Positions 51,972 to 60,526 of a stretch of 64,000 nt of DNA are shown here, in pieces. Position 1 is the stretch's first letter. The number at the start of each line of letters is the position of its first letter. The DNA is from Acidobacteriota bacterium. GTDB taxonomy: Bacteria > Acidobacteriota > UBA6911 > JACQSX01. The notes under the pieces are model-generated. The model saw only the letters and a program-made list of their open reading frames with translations, did not search any database and was not told the origin of the DNA. The stretch spans positions 1-64,000 of the forward strand of contig JACQSX010000016.1 of the NCBI GenBank assembly GCA_016211105.1, written 5' to 3'. Made by a program: the position numbers and the translations under genes.

Positions 51972-53744
51972 ATGATGGCAAAGATCGCAGAAGCAACGCA
52001 GATGGTTGGAATCGCAAAGGGAAAAATCAAAATGACGCCGAGTGAGGCTTTGGTCGAAACGATGGCGGCCGAGGGTGTGAAGGTGTGCTTTGGGCTGGTG
52101 GGTTCGGCATTCATGGATGCACTGGATCTTTTCCCGGACGCGGGTATTCGCTTCATTTACACCGCCCATGAGCAAGCCGCCTGCCATGCGGCGGACGGAC
52201 TGGCGCGAGTCACAGGTCGTCCTCAAACATGTATCGCCCAAAATGGCCCTGGCGCAGCCAATTTTGTTTCCGCTCTTACGGCGGCTTTTTGGGCGCATTC
52301 TCCCGTAGTCGCCATCACACCGGAAACTGGTTCCAAAGGCATTGGCACAGGGGGTTTCCAGGAGTTAGACCAGATGCCAATGTTTGAAAAGAGTGTCAAG
52401 TACCAGGTGCGCGTAAACCGCCCGGATCGCATGGCCGAATTGGCGCGCCGCTGTTTTTTCATCGCCAAGGCTGAGAGTGGGCCGACCCAGTTGAATATCC
52501 CTCGCGACTACTTTTATGGTGTCTGCGAGGATGAAATCTACCCGACCCCGAACCTATCGAGAGGTTTTGGCTCACGAGAGGTTCTGGAGGAGGCCACTCG
52601 ACTGCTGCTGGACGCCAAGTACCCGGTGATCTTGGCCGGCGGAGGTGTTTCTATGGGCGCCGCGCTGGAAGAAACAAAGGCCCTGGCAGAGTACTTGACC
52701 GCTCCTGTGTGTAATAGTTACCTTCATAATGATTCGTTTCCTGCCGGCCACCCGCTGTCGGTAGGCCCTCTGGGATATTGTGGCTCGAAAGCTGCAATGC
52801 GTACGGTTGCCAAAGCCGACGTTATCCTCGCGCTAGGCTGCCGGCTCGGACCTTTCGGCACGTTGCCCCAGTACGGTATCGACTACTGGCCGAAAGATGC
52901 CAAAGTGATCCAGGTTGATATTGACCACCGGGTTTTAGGTTTAAGCCGGAGAGTCGAGGTTGCAGCCTTGGCGGATGTTAAGGAGTTCGCCAGAGAAGTG
53001 TTTCAAATACTAAAATCCAGGTCAAACCTTAAGCCGGATCGCGCGCGCTTGGAAGATGTGAAGCGGGAAAATGCGATATGGGAAGAGGAATTGGAGAAAT
53101 TGTCCACTTCAACCGCAAAATTGATGCATCCGCGGCGCTTGCTCCGGGAATTTTCGCGGGCCATTCCGGGGAATTCCATTGTCACTACGGACGTCGGCAA
53201 TAACTCATCGATGTGCAATAGTTATCTGAAGTTTGGCGGTGTCCGCCAGTTCTTGGCAGCGTTGAGCTGGGGTAACTGTGGTTTTGCGTATGGCGCTGCT
53301 TTAGGGGCAAAGATCGGCCGCCCGGAGGTTCCCGTTTTTGCGCTGCAGGGTGACGGCGCCTGGGGTATAAGCGGTCTCTCTGAAGTCATGACAGCAGTCC
53401 GAGAAAATATCCCCGTCATCGCAGTCATTTTCCAAAACTACGAGTGGGGCGCCGAGAAGAAAAACCAGATTGACTATTATAATAACCGCTTTGTCGGCAC
53501 CAACCTGAGGGAAAATCCGAGCTTCGCGAAGCTGGCAGAAGATATGGGCGGCCGAGGATTCCGGATTGAAAATTATGGCGATGTCCAAGACGTGGTAAGG
53601 ACTGCCATATCTTCGGCCAAACCTTGTGTAATCGAGGCGGTCATTGAAGGTGGCGCCAATGTTCTGGCGGAGCCGTTTCGAAGGGATGCCCTCAATAAAC
53701 CGGTTCGGTATCTTCCAAAGTACGCGCATCTCAATGCCAAGTGA
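51972..53744 (+). CDS. xsc: Sulfoacetaldehyde acetyltransferase (Xsc)
   Basis: This 590-residue ThDP enzyme has the ThDP-activating Glu67 in YTAHEQAACHAADGLARVTG. It shows the Xsc-specific run VNRPDRMAELARRCF then GPTQLNIPRDYFYG, and the ThDP motif GDG (~460) with the following N (~489, FQNYEW). The typical Xsc end is EPFRRDALNKPVRYLPKY. It converts sulfoacetaldehyde plus phosphate to acetyl phosphate and sulfite in the cytoplasm, the desulfonation step of C2-sulfonate catabolism. An N-terminal extension of ~20 residues precedes MTPSEALVE. The ribosome-binding site is AAGGAGG (51964-51969). No phosphotransacetylase, sulfite dehydrogenase or TauE-type exporter is adjacent. Acetolactate synthase is the main look-alike; the motifs above favour Xsc. 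Confidence 0.9.
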   Translation: MMAKIAEATQMVGIAKGKIKMTPSEALVETMAAEGVKVCFGLVGSAFMDALDLFPDAGIRFIYTAHEQAACHAADGLARVTGRPQTCIAQNGPGAANFVSALTAAFWAHSPVVAITPETGSKGIGTGGFQELDQMPMFEKSVKYQVRVNRPDRMAELARRCFFIAKAESGPTQLNIPRDYFYGVCEDEIYPTPNLSRGFGSREVLEEATRLLLDAKYPVILAGGGVSMGAALEETKALAEYLTAPVCNSYLHNDSFPAGHPLSVGPLGYCGSKAAMRTVAKADVILALGCRLGPFGTLPQYGIDYWPKDAKVIQVDIDHRVLGLSRRVEVAALADVKEFAREVFQILKSRSNLKPDRARLEDVKRENAIWEEELEKLSTSTAKLMHPRRLLREFSRAIPGNSIVTTDVGNNSSMCNSYLKFGGVRQFLAALSWGNCGFAYGAALGAKIGRPEVPVFALQGDGAWGISGLSEVMTAVRENIPVIAVIFQNYEWGAEKKNQIDYYNNRFVGTNLRENPSFAKLAEDMGGRGFRIENYGDVQDVVRTAISSAKPCVIEAVIEGGANVLAEPFRRDALNKPVRYLPKYAHLNAK

Positions 53745-53781
53745 TTCTCAATAGATCCGTCCCGCTGAAAGGAAAAGAGGT

Positions 53782-55083
53782 ATGAGACGTCTCTTCAGGG
53801 TCCGCTATTTGATGCTTTTCATTCTCTGTCTCATGTACTTCATCGCGTACATCGATAGGGTCAATATTTCGGTGGCTGGTCCCTTGATGAGAAAGGAGAT
53901 GGGACTGAGTCCGTCCCAACTTGGATTAATCTTTTCCGCCTTCGCTTACCCGTATGCCGCGATGCAAATCTTTGGCGGATGGCTCGCGGACAGGATCGGC
54001 CCTCGACTGGTGCTCGCCACGCTCAGCGTCGTATGGGCCGTAGCAACGGTTATGACCGGGCTCTCCTGGGGAGTGGCCTCACTGGTGGTCTTCCGCCTTC
54101 TCGTCGGCGTGGGAGAGGGCGGCGCGTTCCCGACAGCCACTCGAGCATTTACCTATTGGATGCCCGTCAGCGAGCGTGGTTTCGCTCAGGGCATCACGCA
54201 CAGTTTTGCACGACTTGGCGGGGCGGTTACGCCTCCGATCGTGCTGGCAATCGTGATGGCGCGCGGCTGGCGAGCATCCTTTGTCGTGCTTGGCCTCGTC
54301 AGCTTAGTCTGGACATTTTTATGGCTGTTGATGTTTCGCAATAGTCCCACTGAGCACAAATGGGTGGAGCCCATTGAGCTGGCGGAGATCGGTATCCAAC
54401 CTTCAGAAATGAAGGAGGCCGCACGCGAAAAGATACCCTGGAACCTAATGATCAGGCGAATGTGGCTGGTGACTTTCGTGGACTTTTGCTACGGTTGGTC
54501 GCTCTGGGTATTCCTTACGTGGCTTCCTTCGTATCTATCGGAAGCCCGCGGTTTCAAGCTCAATCAGATGGCCCTGATGACGATGCTGCCGCTCATGGCG
54601 GGCGTTATTGGCGACACGCTGGGCGGGGTGACGTCTGACTTCATCTTCAAGCGGACAAAAAATCTCCGGCTGGCCCGCCAAGCCCTCCTGGTTCCGGGCC
54701 TATCGGGAGCCCTCATTTTCATTCTGCCCGCCATCTACACGCCCAGCCCACTTCATGCTGTCTGGTATCTGGCAGCGTCGTTCTTTTGTTTGGAACTCAC
54801 CAACGCCGTTCTCTGGACGCTTCCGATCGACATCGCGGGCAAGTTCGCCGGAACCGCAGGCGGTTTCATGAACACTGGATTCGGCGTTGCGGGGATGATC
54901 TCTCCGGCGGTATTTGGTTTTCTTATCCAGGCAACCGGCACTTATAGGATTCCGTTCTTTATCTCCGCCGGACTCCTGCTCATCGGGGCGCTTTGCTCGC
55001 TACGTATTGATCCCACAAGGCGGCTTGAGGAGCCTAGATCGGGGGCACTGGGCCTCACAGAAAGCATTTCTCTGGCGAAATAA
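53782..55083 (+). CDS. MFS anion symporter, candidate sulfonate importer
   Basis: This 433-residue MFS protein has 12 predicted membrane helices. The first contains LMLFILCLMYFIAYIDRVNI, with the N-terminal DRVNIS motif of the anion:cation symporter family (ExuT/GudP/SauU relatives). The A-motif-like loop is GGWLADRIGPRL and the second-half equivalent is DTLGGVTSDFIFKR. It lies 37 bases after xsc with ribosome-binding site AAAGGAAAAGAGG. In Cupriavidus the sulfoacetate transporter SauU is an MFS protein, so uptake of sulfoacetate or a related small anion is the favoured role. It is the last gene of the + strand run. Confidence 0.85.
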   Translation: MRRLFRVRYLMLFILCLMYFIAYIDRVNISVAGPLMRKEMGLSPSQLGLIFSAFAYPYAAMQIFGGWLADRIGPRLVLATLSVVWAVATVMTGLSWGVASLVVFRLLVGVGEGGAFPTATRAFTYWMPVSERGFAQGITHSFARLGGAVTPPIVLAIVMARGWRASFVVLGLVSLVWTFLWLLMFRNSPTEHKWVEPIELAEIGIQPSEMKEAAREKIPWNLMIRRMWLVTFVDFCYGWSLWVFLTWLPSYLSEARGFKLNQMALMTMLPLMAGVIGDTLGGVTSDFIFKRTKNLRLARQALLVPGLSGALIFILPAIYTPSPLHAVWYLAASFFCLELTNAVLWTLPIDIAGKFAGTAGGFMNTGFGVAGMISPAVFGFLIQATGTYRIPFFISAGLLLIGALCSLRIDPTRRLEEPRSGALGLTESISLAK

Positions 55084-55173
55084 CGGCCCAGATTTTTTTG
55101 GCTATCGGTGGAAACTCTCTCTTCTTGCTTAAGATAGGTCCTTGGAAAAGTCACAGACTCGAAAATAGGATTT

Positions 55174-56451
55174 TTACCGGGTCGTAGCACGCATTGATTC
55201 TCGACTCTGCCGCTGTTCTCCAACCGCGATTCCCTTTAGCGCAGAACGCCGGGCCGCCTTGTCGAGAATCGCGCGCACAACTCTTTCATCGGCGCCGTCG
55301 ACGTTTGCTCCTTTTGCGCTTTTGGCAGAAAGTGGGGTTAATTTCAGAGGTTCCACCTGCTGGGGGTCAACGGGGTTGTCGTAGTTAAATACGAGCGAGT
55401 ATCCAACGTCCTCAAAAAACACGACGAGTCGCTGCCTCATAGCGGGAAACTTTTCCTTCGTGCCCTGCACGTCAAAGATCAGCACATCCCTTCGATACAA
55501 CTTGAGTTTGCTCGAAATCAGGCGATTGTCTAGATACAATCGAGCGCCGCCATCAGCGCGCTTCGGGAAGCGACCGTAAACCGCGAAGGCGTCGGGTGCA
55601 AAATCCTCGTAAAGCACCCAAAGCTCCGCTTCGTCAATTACCGGAGAACCGATTCGGCCCGCAAAGCCATATTCACCGATCCACACATCAAAGCGACTGA
55701 TCGCGATGGTTCTCCGGCTGGTATTAATGAGCCTGACCTCAATATTGTACTGTCCTTTTTGTGGCGCCTCACCCAGCCCCTCCTCATAGAGAACCGCGTT
55801 GGTTGAAGGAGCGAATTTGTTTCCAAACACATTTTTCGAGAACGTACCAATCCAGTCGTCCGGTCGTCTGACCGTGAAGTTCAGAGTGAAATTACCTGCC
55901 AGTTCCTGGCGAAATATGCCCTTGAGTCTGAGCATTTCGCCTGGCAGCGCGTCAAGAAAATTCCGCTCAGCAATAATGTCGACTGGTTGATTTTGCAGAA
56001 TCGGAAGCTCGGTTGGGTCGGTGACAGTAATCATTTCCCCCAACACGCCATACCTCGGCACTTTTCCGCTTTTCTCGTCGGTAAAGAACACCGAGGTGAC
56101 ACCAGGCCGCTTTAACTTCATGCCGTAATCCCCTGTTTTTTCGTCTGTGACTGTGATATCCGCGATGGTGGCATCCTTCGTGTGGGCCTTGTAGCCCTGG
56201 ATACCCTGCACTCCGTACACTTTCCCAGTGCTTGGGCACCAGTAATCTTTGAAAGCCTTTCCGCTGATGGAAGAGTAAACATCAAACGCGAAGTCATTGA
56301 CGTTAGCGTTTGGCCCAAGTAAGACGTCATCAGGGCCGGGGACGGGTGGTGGCGTGTCCGCCGCAGCAAGTAGGGGAGCTTGAGTGGAGAGTAGGAAAAG
56401 CACAAACCATAGCATTAAATCCCAACCTATAAACTTTGGATTCCGGTTCAT
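55174..56451 (-). CDS. Secreted beta-rich protein, unknown function
   Basis: This 425-residue protein has a signal peptide (LMLWFVLFLLSTQAPLLAAA), a Pro-rich linker and several beta-rich segments, such as DYWCPSTGKVYGVQGIQGYK and YNIEVRLINTSRRTIAISRF. The C-terminus is basic and low complexity (ARRSALKGIAVGEQRQSRES). No catalytic motif or known domain was recognised. The ATG has a perfect AGGAGG seven bases upstream. It converges on the MFS gene and marks the right border of the island; GC content and codon use look ordinary. A periplasmic or surface scaffold is possible. Confidence 0.7.
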   Translation of the reverse strand: MNRNPKFIGWDLMLWFVLFLLSTQAPLLAAADTPPPVPGPDDVLLGPNANVNDFAFDVYSSISGKAFKDYWCPSTGKVYGVQGIQGYKAHTKDATIADITVTDEKTGDYGMKLKRPGVTSVFFTDEKSGKVPRYGVLGEMITVTDPTELPILQNQPVDIIAERNFLDALPGEMLRLKGIFRQELAGNFTLNFTVRRPDDWIGTFSKNVFGNKFAPSTNAVLYEEGLGEAPQKGQYNIEVRLINTSRRTIAISRFDVWIGEYGFAGRIGSPVIDEAELWVLYEDFAPDAFAVYGRFPKRADGGARLYLDNRLISSKLKLYRRDVLIFDVQGTKEKFPAMRQRLVVFFEDVGYSLVFNYDNPVDPQQVEPLKLTPLSAKSAKGANVDGADERVVRAILDKAARRSALKGIAVGEQRQSRESMRATTR

Positions 56452-56849
56452 ACTTCATCCTCCTAGAGATTTCGCTGATTGGGTACTGGAGACAGAGAGC
56501 ACCAGAGGAAATGTGTCCATACATAGCCGGCGCTCCCACGAGAACGGCACGATTGCAAGAACCGGCTTGAACTGCCCAATGTGCACATTTCTGTCCCCCG
56601 CTTATGGAAATAGCATCGAGGATTTTTCCCGCGGGCGGTTAGGGAGGGATTATCTCCGCTTGTAGTATCAACAAATACTGTTTCTCACTGAGAGAGCAGA
56701 CGCAAAAGAGCCTGACGATAAACGCAAGATCACTCATTCCAATCAACTAGAGGTCCTGATCGGAAAAGGCGCCCAAGAGGAAGGTTGTTGAGAAAATACG
56801 GTTGCGTAGACAGGGTAAGTACCAAATTCATGGTATTGACTGAAACATC
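56452..56849. other. Intergenic region, nothing recognised
   Basis: This 398-bp stretch lies between the start of the secreted-protein gene and the end of the small membrane protein gene, both leftward. It should contain the promoter of the former, but I found no good -35/-10 pair. There is no coding frame, tRNA-like fold or repeat that I can defend. Confidence 0.4.
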
Positions 56850-57206
56850 CTATGACAGGTCGATTGATAGAGATGGTAATGGGTTTGTGTCACGTGCTGC
56901 GACCAGTTCCAGCACTATCTCCAGGCCGATGATGCCGTAAAGCAAAGAGAACAGGTAGTCGATACCTTGCGAGATGCGTGCCACACCCCTAGCACGCTCG
57001 ATCTCCGCCTCTGTATCGATCACCTCTCCCATCGCCTTGTGCTTCAGGCTCTCGGCGACCGATTTTGCCTCTGCCTGATCGCTGTCGAACGGGTCGACCG
57101 TGCGTGCGATCTCTGCTTGCACCTCCCTGCGCACTTCGCCCTTGACCGCCTCGTGTTGAGCTATTCTGTGCGATTCATCGACAGCTAGCTTGTCGTGCTC
57201 ATCCAT
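56850..57206 (-). CDS. Small membrane protein, YggT-like C-terminal helix
   Basis: This 118-residue protein has a charged, probably cytoplasmic N-terminal half (MDEHDKLAVDESHRI.., many Glu/Arg). One hydrophobic helix (GIDYLFSLLYGIIGLEIVLE) resembles the first helix of YggT-family proteins (ARxVxxIDYLFGLLEALLAI-type). A full YggT domain would continue with a second helix pair; here the protein stops soon after (LPSLSIDLS). It is therefore either a half-size variant or truncated. The start has a GGGGAGA ribosome-binding site. Function unknown. Confidence 0.65.
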   Translation of the reverse strand: MDEHDKLAVDESHRIAQHEAVKGEVRREVQAEIARTVDPFDSDQAEAKSVAESLKHKAMGEVIDTEAEIERARGVARISQGIDYLFSLLYGIIGLEIVLELVAARDTNPLPSLSIDLS

Positions 57207-57299
57207 AGTTTTCTGTCTCCCCTCTACGTGTCGGTCAGCCGTCGCAATTCAGCGAATTCCATATCCTGAATCTTAGGTTCTATCATGCGGCAATCGCCC

Positions 57300-57410
57300 T
57301 CATTCCTCGCGGATGGCCGCGAGGATTCCACGAATGATTGACGGGACGAGGAGCAAAACCAGACCCAGATAAAAGAGGAAAAAGAGACTAAAGAAAATCA
57401 ATGCAAGCAT
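57300..57410 (-). CDS. 36-residue single-pass membrane protein
   Basis: This very small gene encodes MLALIFFSLFFLFYLGLVLL, then LVPSIIRGILAAIREE. It is almost entirely one membrane helix with a short basic/acidic C-terminal tail. The ATG at 57410 has GGAG 10 bases upstream (CTGGAGAAAACAATATG). The frame is open further upstream to 57584, but that extension has no hydrophobic or domain signal. It lies next to the YggT-like gene on the same strand and may belong to a membrane-stress set. Confidence 0.5.
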   Translation of the reverse strand: MLALIFFSLFFLFYLGLVLLLVPSIIRGILAAIREE

Positions 57411-57821
57411 ATTGTTTTCTCCAGTTGCTACGTTTGGATGTTGTACCGATAAGTTATGAAGAGTTGCTTCACCGGATTTAATCCGTCCAATAAACAATTT
57501 GAGCGACCATAGTTCTCTATCAACCCCCTGAATACCGAGTGCGCATTCCGCTCTATTGCAGCTTGTGATCGAATGTCTTGGCACTCATCTTGAATGAAAC
57601 TAGCGCGGTGCTGGCCTGAAGAAAATACGGTAAGCCCCGTATTGTCGATCGGTAATTTACTCTAGGCGGCAAATCCGTGCTCCAGGCGATGTACGGATCA
57701 ACGACGGTCTGAAACAACACCTCGTGTTTTGATTCTTACTAAGATTTCGTGCTCCACCGTCTACTGAATTGCATCGTATTTAGGTGGGGAACAGTTCAAT
57801 AACTTTTAAAAGGAGCAAGGT
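57411..57821. other. Divergent intergenic region, nothing specific
   Basis: This 411-bp gap lies between the leftward 36-residue gene and the rightward basic secreted protein gene. It ends in AAAAGGAGCAAGGT, the ribosome-binding site of the latter. A short imperfect palindrome surrounds TACGGTAAGCCCCGTA near 57625-57640. No coding frame is supported. Confidence 0.4.
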
Positions 57822-58262
57822 ATGAAAAAAATACTGGCCGTTTTAAGTGTGCTGATTGTTTCAGTGGTCAGCCTGGAAGCCGAGGGGCGCGCCCGAGGCC
57901 ACGCACGTAAGAGCAGGCCACCCGCGTCTACCAGAGCCGTTCTTCAGAGTAATGCGCCATGGTCCGCAGACCGCGATTTCGGCCGTGACCGCGCCGAGGA
58001 TGTGGGCCGTGGCAAGAAAAAGGGGCTAAAGAAAAACACAGGATCGTTGTTGTCCACAACTAAGGTCGAGTGCAAAGAACTGAGAGAGCGTTTTCATGAA
58101 GGGATGCAGCGTCTTCGGCAACAGCAAAAGGAGGATCTTGCGAGATGCCGGAGTATCCATCTGTCGAATCCAAAAAATTGTAAGGAGTTGAGGGAGCGCC
58201 AAAAACGAGCAGTCGAGGACCTGAGAGAACATCAGAAAAGCAAACTTGCAAACTGCAGTTGA
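57822..58262 (+). CDS. Basic secreted protein with coiled-coil repeats
   Basis: This 146-residue protein has a signal peptide (ILAVLSVLIVSVVSLEAEG). A strongly basic, disordered middle (RARGHARKSRPPAST, GRGKKKGLKKN) is followed by two similar helical units, each starting CKELRER: VECKELRERFHEGMQRLRQQ and NCKELRERQKRAVEDLREHQ. Each unit is flanked by Cys residues (4 in all, the last in NCS-stop). This suggests a small disulfide-linked helical hairpin. It has an excellent ribosome-binding site (AAAAGGAGC). No known family recognised. Confidence 0.68.
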   Translation: MKKILAVLSVLIVSVVSLEAEGRARGHARKSRPPASTRAVLQSNAPWSADRDFGRDRAEDVGRGKKKGLKKNTGSLLSTTKVECKELRERFHEGMQRLRQQQKEDLARCRSIHLSNPKNCKELRERQKRAVEDLREHQKSKLANCS

Positions 58263-58328
58263 GTCTATGGCAAAGGATAACCGGAAAACATCGCGGACCA
58301 TGCCCCCTGCCAAGGGAAGCGTTCCATT

Positions 58329-58349
58329 TTCTGGCAATATTTGCCAGAA
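58329..58349. terminator. Perfect hairpin, probable bidirectional transcript end
   Basis: TTCTGGCAA (58329-58337) pairs perfectly with TTGCCAGAA (58341-58349) over a TAT loop and is followed by TTTCATT. It lies 67 bases after the basic secreted protein gene and 81 before the SLC13 gene. The tail is weakly T-rich, so a terminator is likely, but an operator cannot be excluded. Confidence 0.5.
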
Positions 58350-58429
58350 TTTCATTGGCCGTCTGGGTCCAGATTAAGGTTTAGGTCTTTCATCGTATTG
58401 GGAATTGCCGCAGATCGCTACTGGTAGCC

Positions 58430-60199
58430 ATGACCTCTCAAATAGGCCTAGCATTCATAATCGGCGCTTCACTAATTTTGTTTTCCCTCGAATGGGTATC
58501 AGCGGATGTGGTTGCTCTGGGTGTGCTACTCACGCTGGTCCTGACAGGACTTTTGCCCGCCGAACAGGCGTTCGCTGGATTTGGCAGTGACACGGTGATA
58601 TTGATCCTGGGCCTGCTCATTCTTACCGCAGCCCTGATGCGCACCGGAGTAGTCGAAGTGGTAGTGCGTGCGATTTTAAGGTACACGGGTGAGGACCCCA
58701 ACCGGCTACTCGTAGTGGTCATGATGGCATCGGCGACTTTGGGCGCTTTTGTGAGCAATACCGCCTCCACTGCTTTCTTTCTTCCTATCGTTGCTGGCAT
58801 TGCGAGACGCACACGGGTAAGCTCCTCCAAACTTCTTTTACCCTTGGCCTTTTCCTCAATCCTAACCAGTTCGGTAACTTTGATCAGCACGTCTACCAAT
58901 ATACTGGTCAGCGGTTTGATGGTCGGCAATGGCTTGGAGCCTCTGGGTATGTTTGAGTTGGCGCCGGTGGGGATTCCGATCGCCGTGATCGGCCTGGTCT
59001 ACATGATGACTTTGGGAAGGCGGCTGATGCCCGCAGGTCGTGGAGAGCAAGATCTGACCGAAGAGTTCGGACTACGTTCCTACCTCTCGGAGATTTTGAT
59101 TCTTCCCAATTCCGCGTGGGTCGGGAAAACTCTGAAACAGTCGGGTCTGGGCCGTGACCTAGATTTGACCGTGCTACGAATCATCCGTGATAAAAACCAG
59201 AACCTAGCTCCTTCGGCCAATGTGGGCCTGCAGCCTGGCGACGTGCTGTTGGTGGAGGGACAGAGCGAAGATATACTTAAGATCAAGGATACCGCAGGGA
59301 TTGAAATAAAGGCTGATGCGAAGCTATCCGATCCAGAGCTTGGAACTGAAGATGTCGGGCTGGTTGAAGCGATTCTTCTTCCTCCGTCACCTCTGATTGG
59401 GACCACACTGAAAGCACACAGGTTTCGAGAGCGTTACGGATTACAGGTTTTGGCTATTAATCGTCACGGCGAAGCGATCCGCAGCAAGATCAGCCGGCTT
59501 CGACTAAGAATGGGCGACGTGCTGCTGGTCCAGGGCGCCCGGGCAAGAATTGCAGCGCTGAAAGGGGATATCTTCCGGATCCTGGGAGCTGTGGAGGAGA
59601 CTCGTCCCAATTTGCGGCGCGCTCCGATTGCTGTGCTGGTGTTCGCAGCAGCCGTGGCAGTGGGAACGCTGAAACTATTGCCTCTGCCAGTTGCCATACT
59701 TTTGGGAGCCCTGGCGACTTTTCTCACTGGCTGTATTCGTCCCGAGGAGGCGTACAGGGAAGTCGATTGGAAAGTGCTGATTCTGGTAGGCAGTATGTTG
59801 GGGTTGGCTGGCGCGATGGAACAAACAGGAACGGCCAAATTTCTTGCTTCGCAGATTGCGAATTGGACCGGCCATTCAGGGCCAGGCCCTCTTCTGACCG
59901 GTTTTTTCGCACTCACTGTTCTGCTCACCCAACCGATGTCCAACCAGGCAGCGGCTGCGGTGATTGTACCGGTGGCTATTGAAACAGCGCGGCACCTCGG
60001 CTTCAATCCACGCGCGTTTGCAGTCATGGTTGCGCTAGGCGCCAGTTGTTCGTATCTAACTCCTTTGGAACCGTCGTGTCTCATGGTCTATGGTCCTGGC
60101 CATTACCGGTTTATAGACTTCCTCAAGGTCGGTCTCGTGCTGACCATCCTGATCTATTTTGTCTCCATAATTCTTGTTCCGAAAATCTGGCCTGTGTAG
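58430..60199 (+). CDS. SLC13/DASS-family anion permease with two RCK_C (TrkA-C) domains
   Basis: This 589-residue transporter has two membrane halves (~1-190 and ~395-589) flanking a cytoplasmic pair of TrkA-C domains (~205-285 and ~295-375). The domains are visible as SEILILPNSAWVGKTLKQSG..LQPGDVLLVEG and VEAILLPPSPLIGTTLKAHR..LRMGDVLLVQG. The family hairpin motifs appear as FVSNTASTAFFLPIVAGIA and LTQPMSNQAAAAVIVPVAIE, the SNT and SNQ sodium/substrate sites. Members with this layout carry sulfate or dicarboxylates. Sulfate from sulfite oxidation would be a tempting link to xsc, but the gene lies outside the island and its substrate is not readable. Confidence 0.87.
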   Translation: MTSQIGLAFIIGASLILFSLEWVSADVVALGVLLTLVLTGLLPAEQAFAGFGSDTVILILGLLILTAALMRTGVVEVVVRAILRYTGEDPNRLLVVVMMASATLGAFVSNTASTAFFLPIVAGIARRTRVSSSKLLLPLAFSSILTSSVTLISTSTNILVSGLMVGNGLEPLGMFELAPVGIPIAVIGLVYMMTLGRRLMPAGRGEQDLTEEFGLRSYLSEILILPNSAWVGKTLKQSGLGRDLDLTVLRIIRDKNQNLAPSANVGLQPGDVLLVEGQSEDILKIKDTAGIEIKADAKLSDPELGTEDVGLVEAILLPPSPLIGTTLKAHRFRERYGLQVLAINRHGEAIRSKISRLRLRMGDVLLVQGARARIAALKGDIFRILGAVEETRPNLRRAPIAVLVFAAAVAVGTLKLLPLPVAILLGALATFLTGCIRPEEAYREVDWKVLILVGSMLGLAGAMEQTGTAKFLASQIANWTGHSGPGPLLTGFFALTVLLTQPMSNQAAAAVIVPVAIETARHLGFNPRAFAVMVALGASCSYLTPLEPSCLMVYGPGHYRFIDFLKVGLVLTILIYFVSIILVPKIWPV

Positions 60200-60526
60200 G
60201 CTGCTGAACGAGCCTGTCACCTGCATCATCCTTCTGACTGTGCGGTTGTCCGAACTGATCTCGTATGCCGCGATCCAAGCGCTCGCTGTGGCCGCGGGCG
60301 CTTCCAGGAAAGTGATCCCTCGGGCAAATACCGCGGTGGCTGAAAGAAGGAACGCGGGTGATTTGTCTCACGCTGGAAGATCCGAAGGGCATCGAGAATA
60401 GAGACGCGACATGTCGCAAAACGAGTGCGCCTGTATGTCTTGACTGTCCGACATCCGTTGCTAATATTTAGAGTGTGAAGAAGGAGGTGAGGAGAGTCCA
60501 AGAATACGTACATTAGGGAGGGCAGT
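60200..60526. other. Intergenic region with half of a GAGACGC repeat
   Basis: This 327-bp gap contains one arm of the dispersed palindromic repeat (TAGAGACGCGACATGTCGC, 60399-60418) without its second TAGAG arm. Close to the next gene are Shine-Dalgarno-like AAGGAGGTGAGGAG at 60480-60493, which is too far from the ATG at 60527 to serve it, and GGGAGGGCAGT at 60514-60524, which fits that start. No gene is supported. Confidence 0.45.

Noticed and set aside
51972-53744. Acetolactate synthase large subunit
   Set aside because: The blocks VNRPDRMAELARRCF, GPTQLNIPRDYFYG and FRRDALNKPVRYL are Xsc-type, and there is no small subunit gene.
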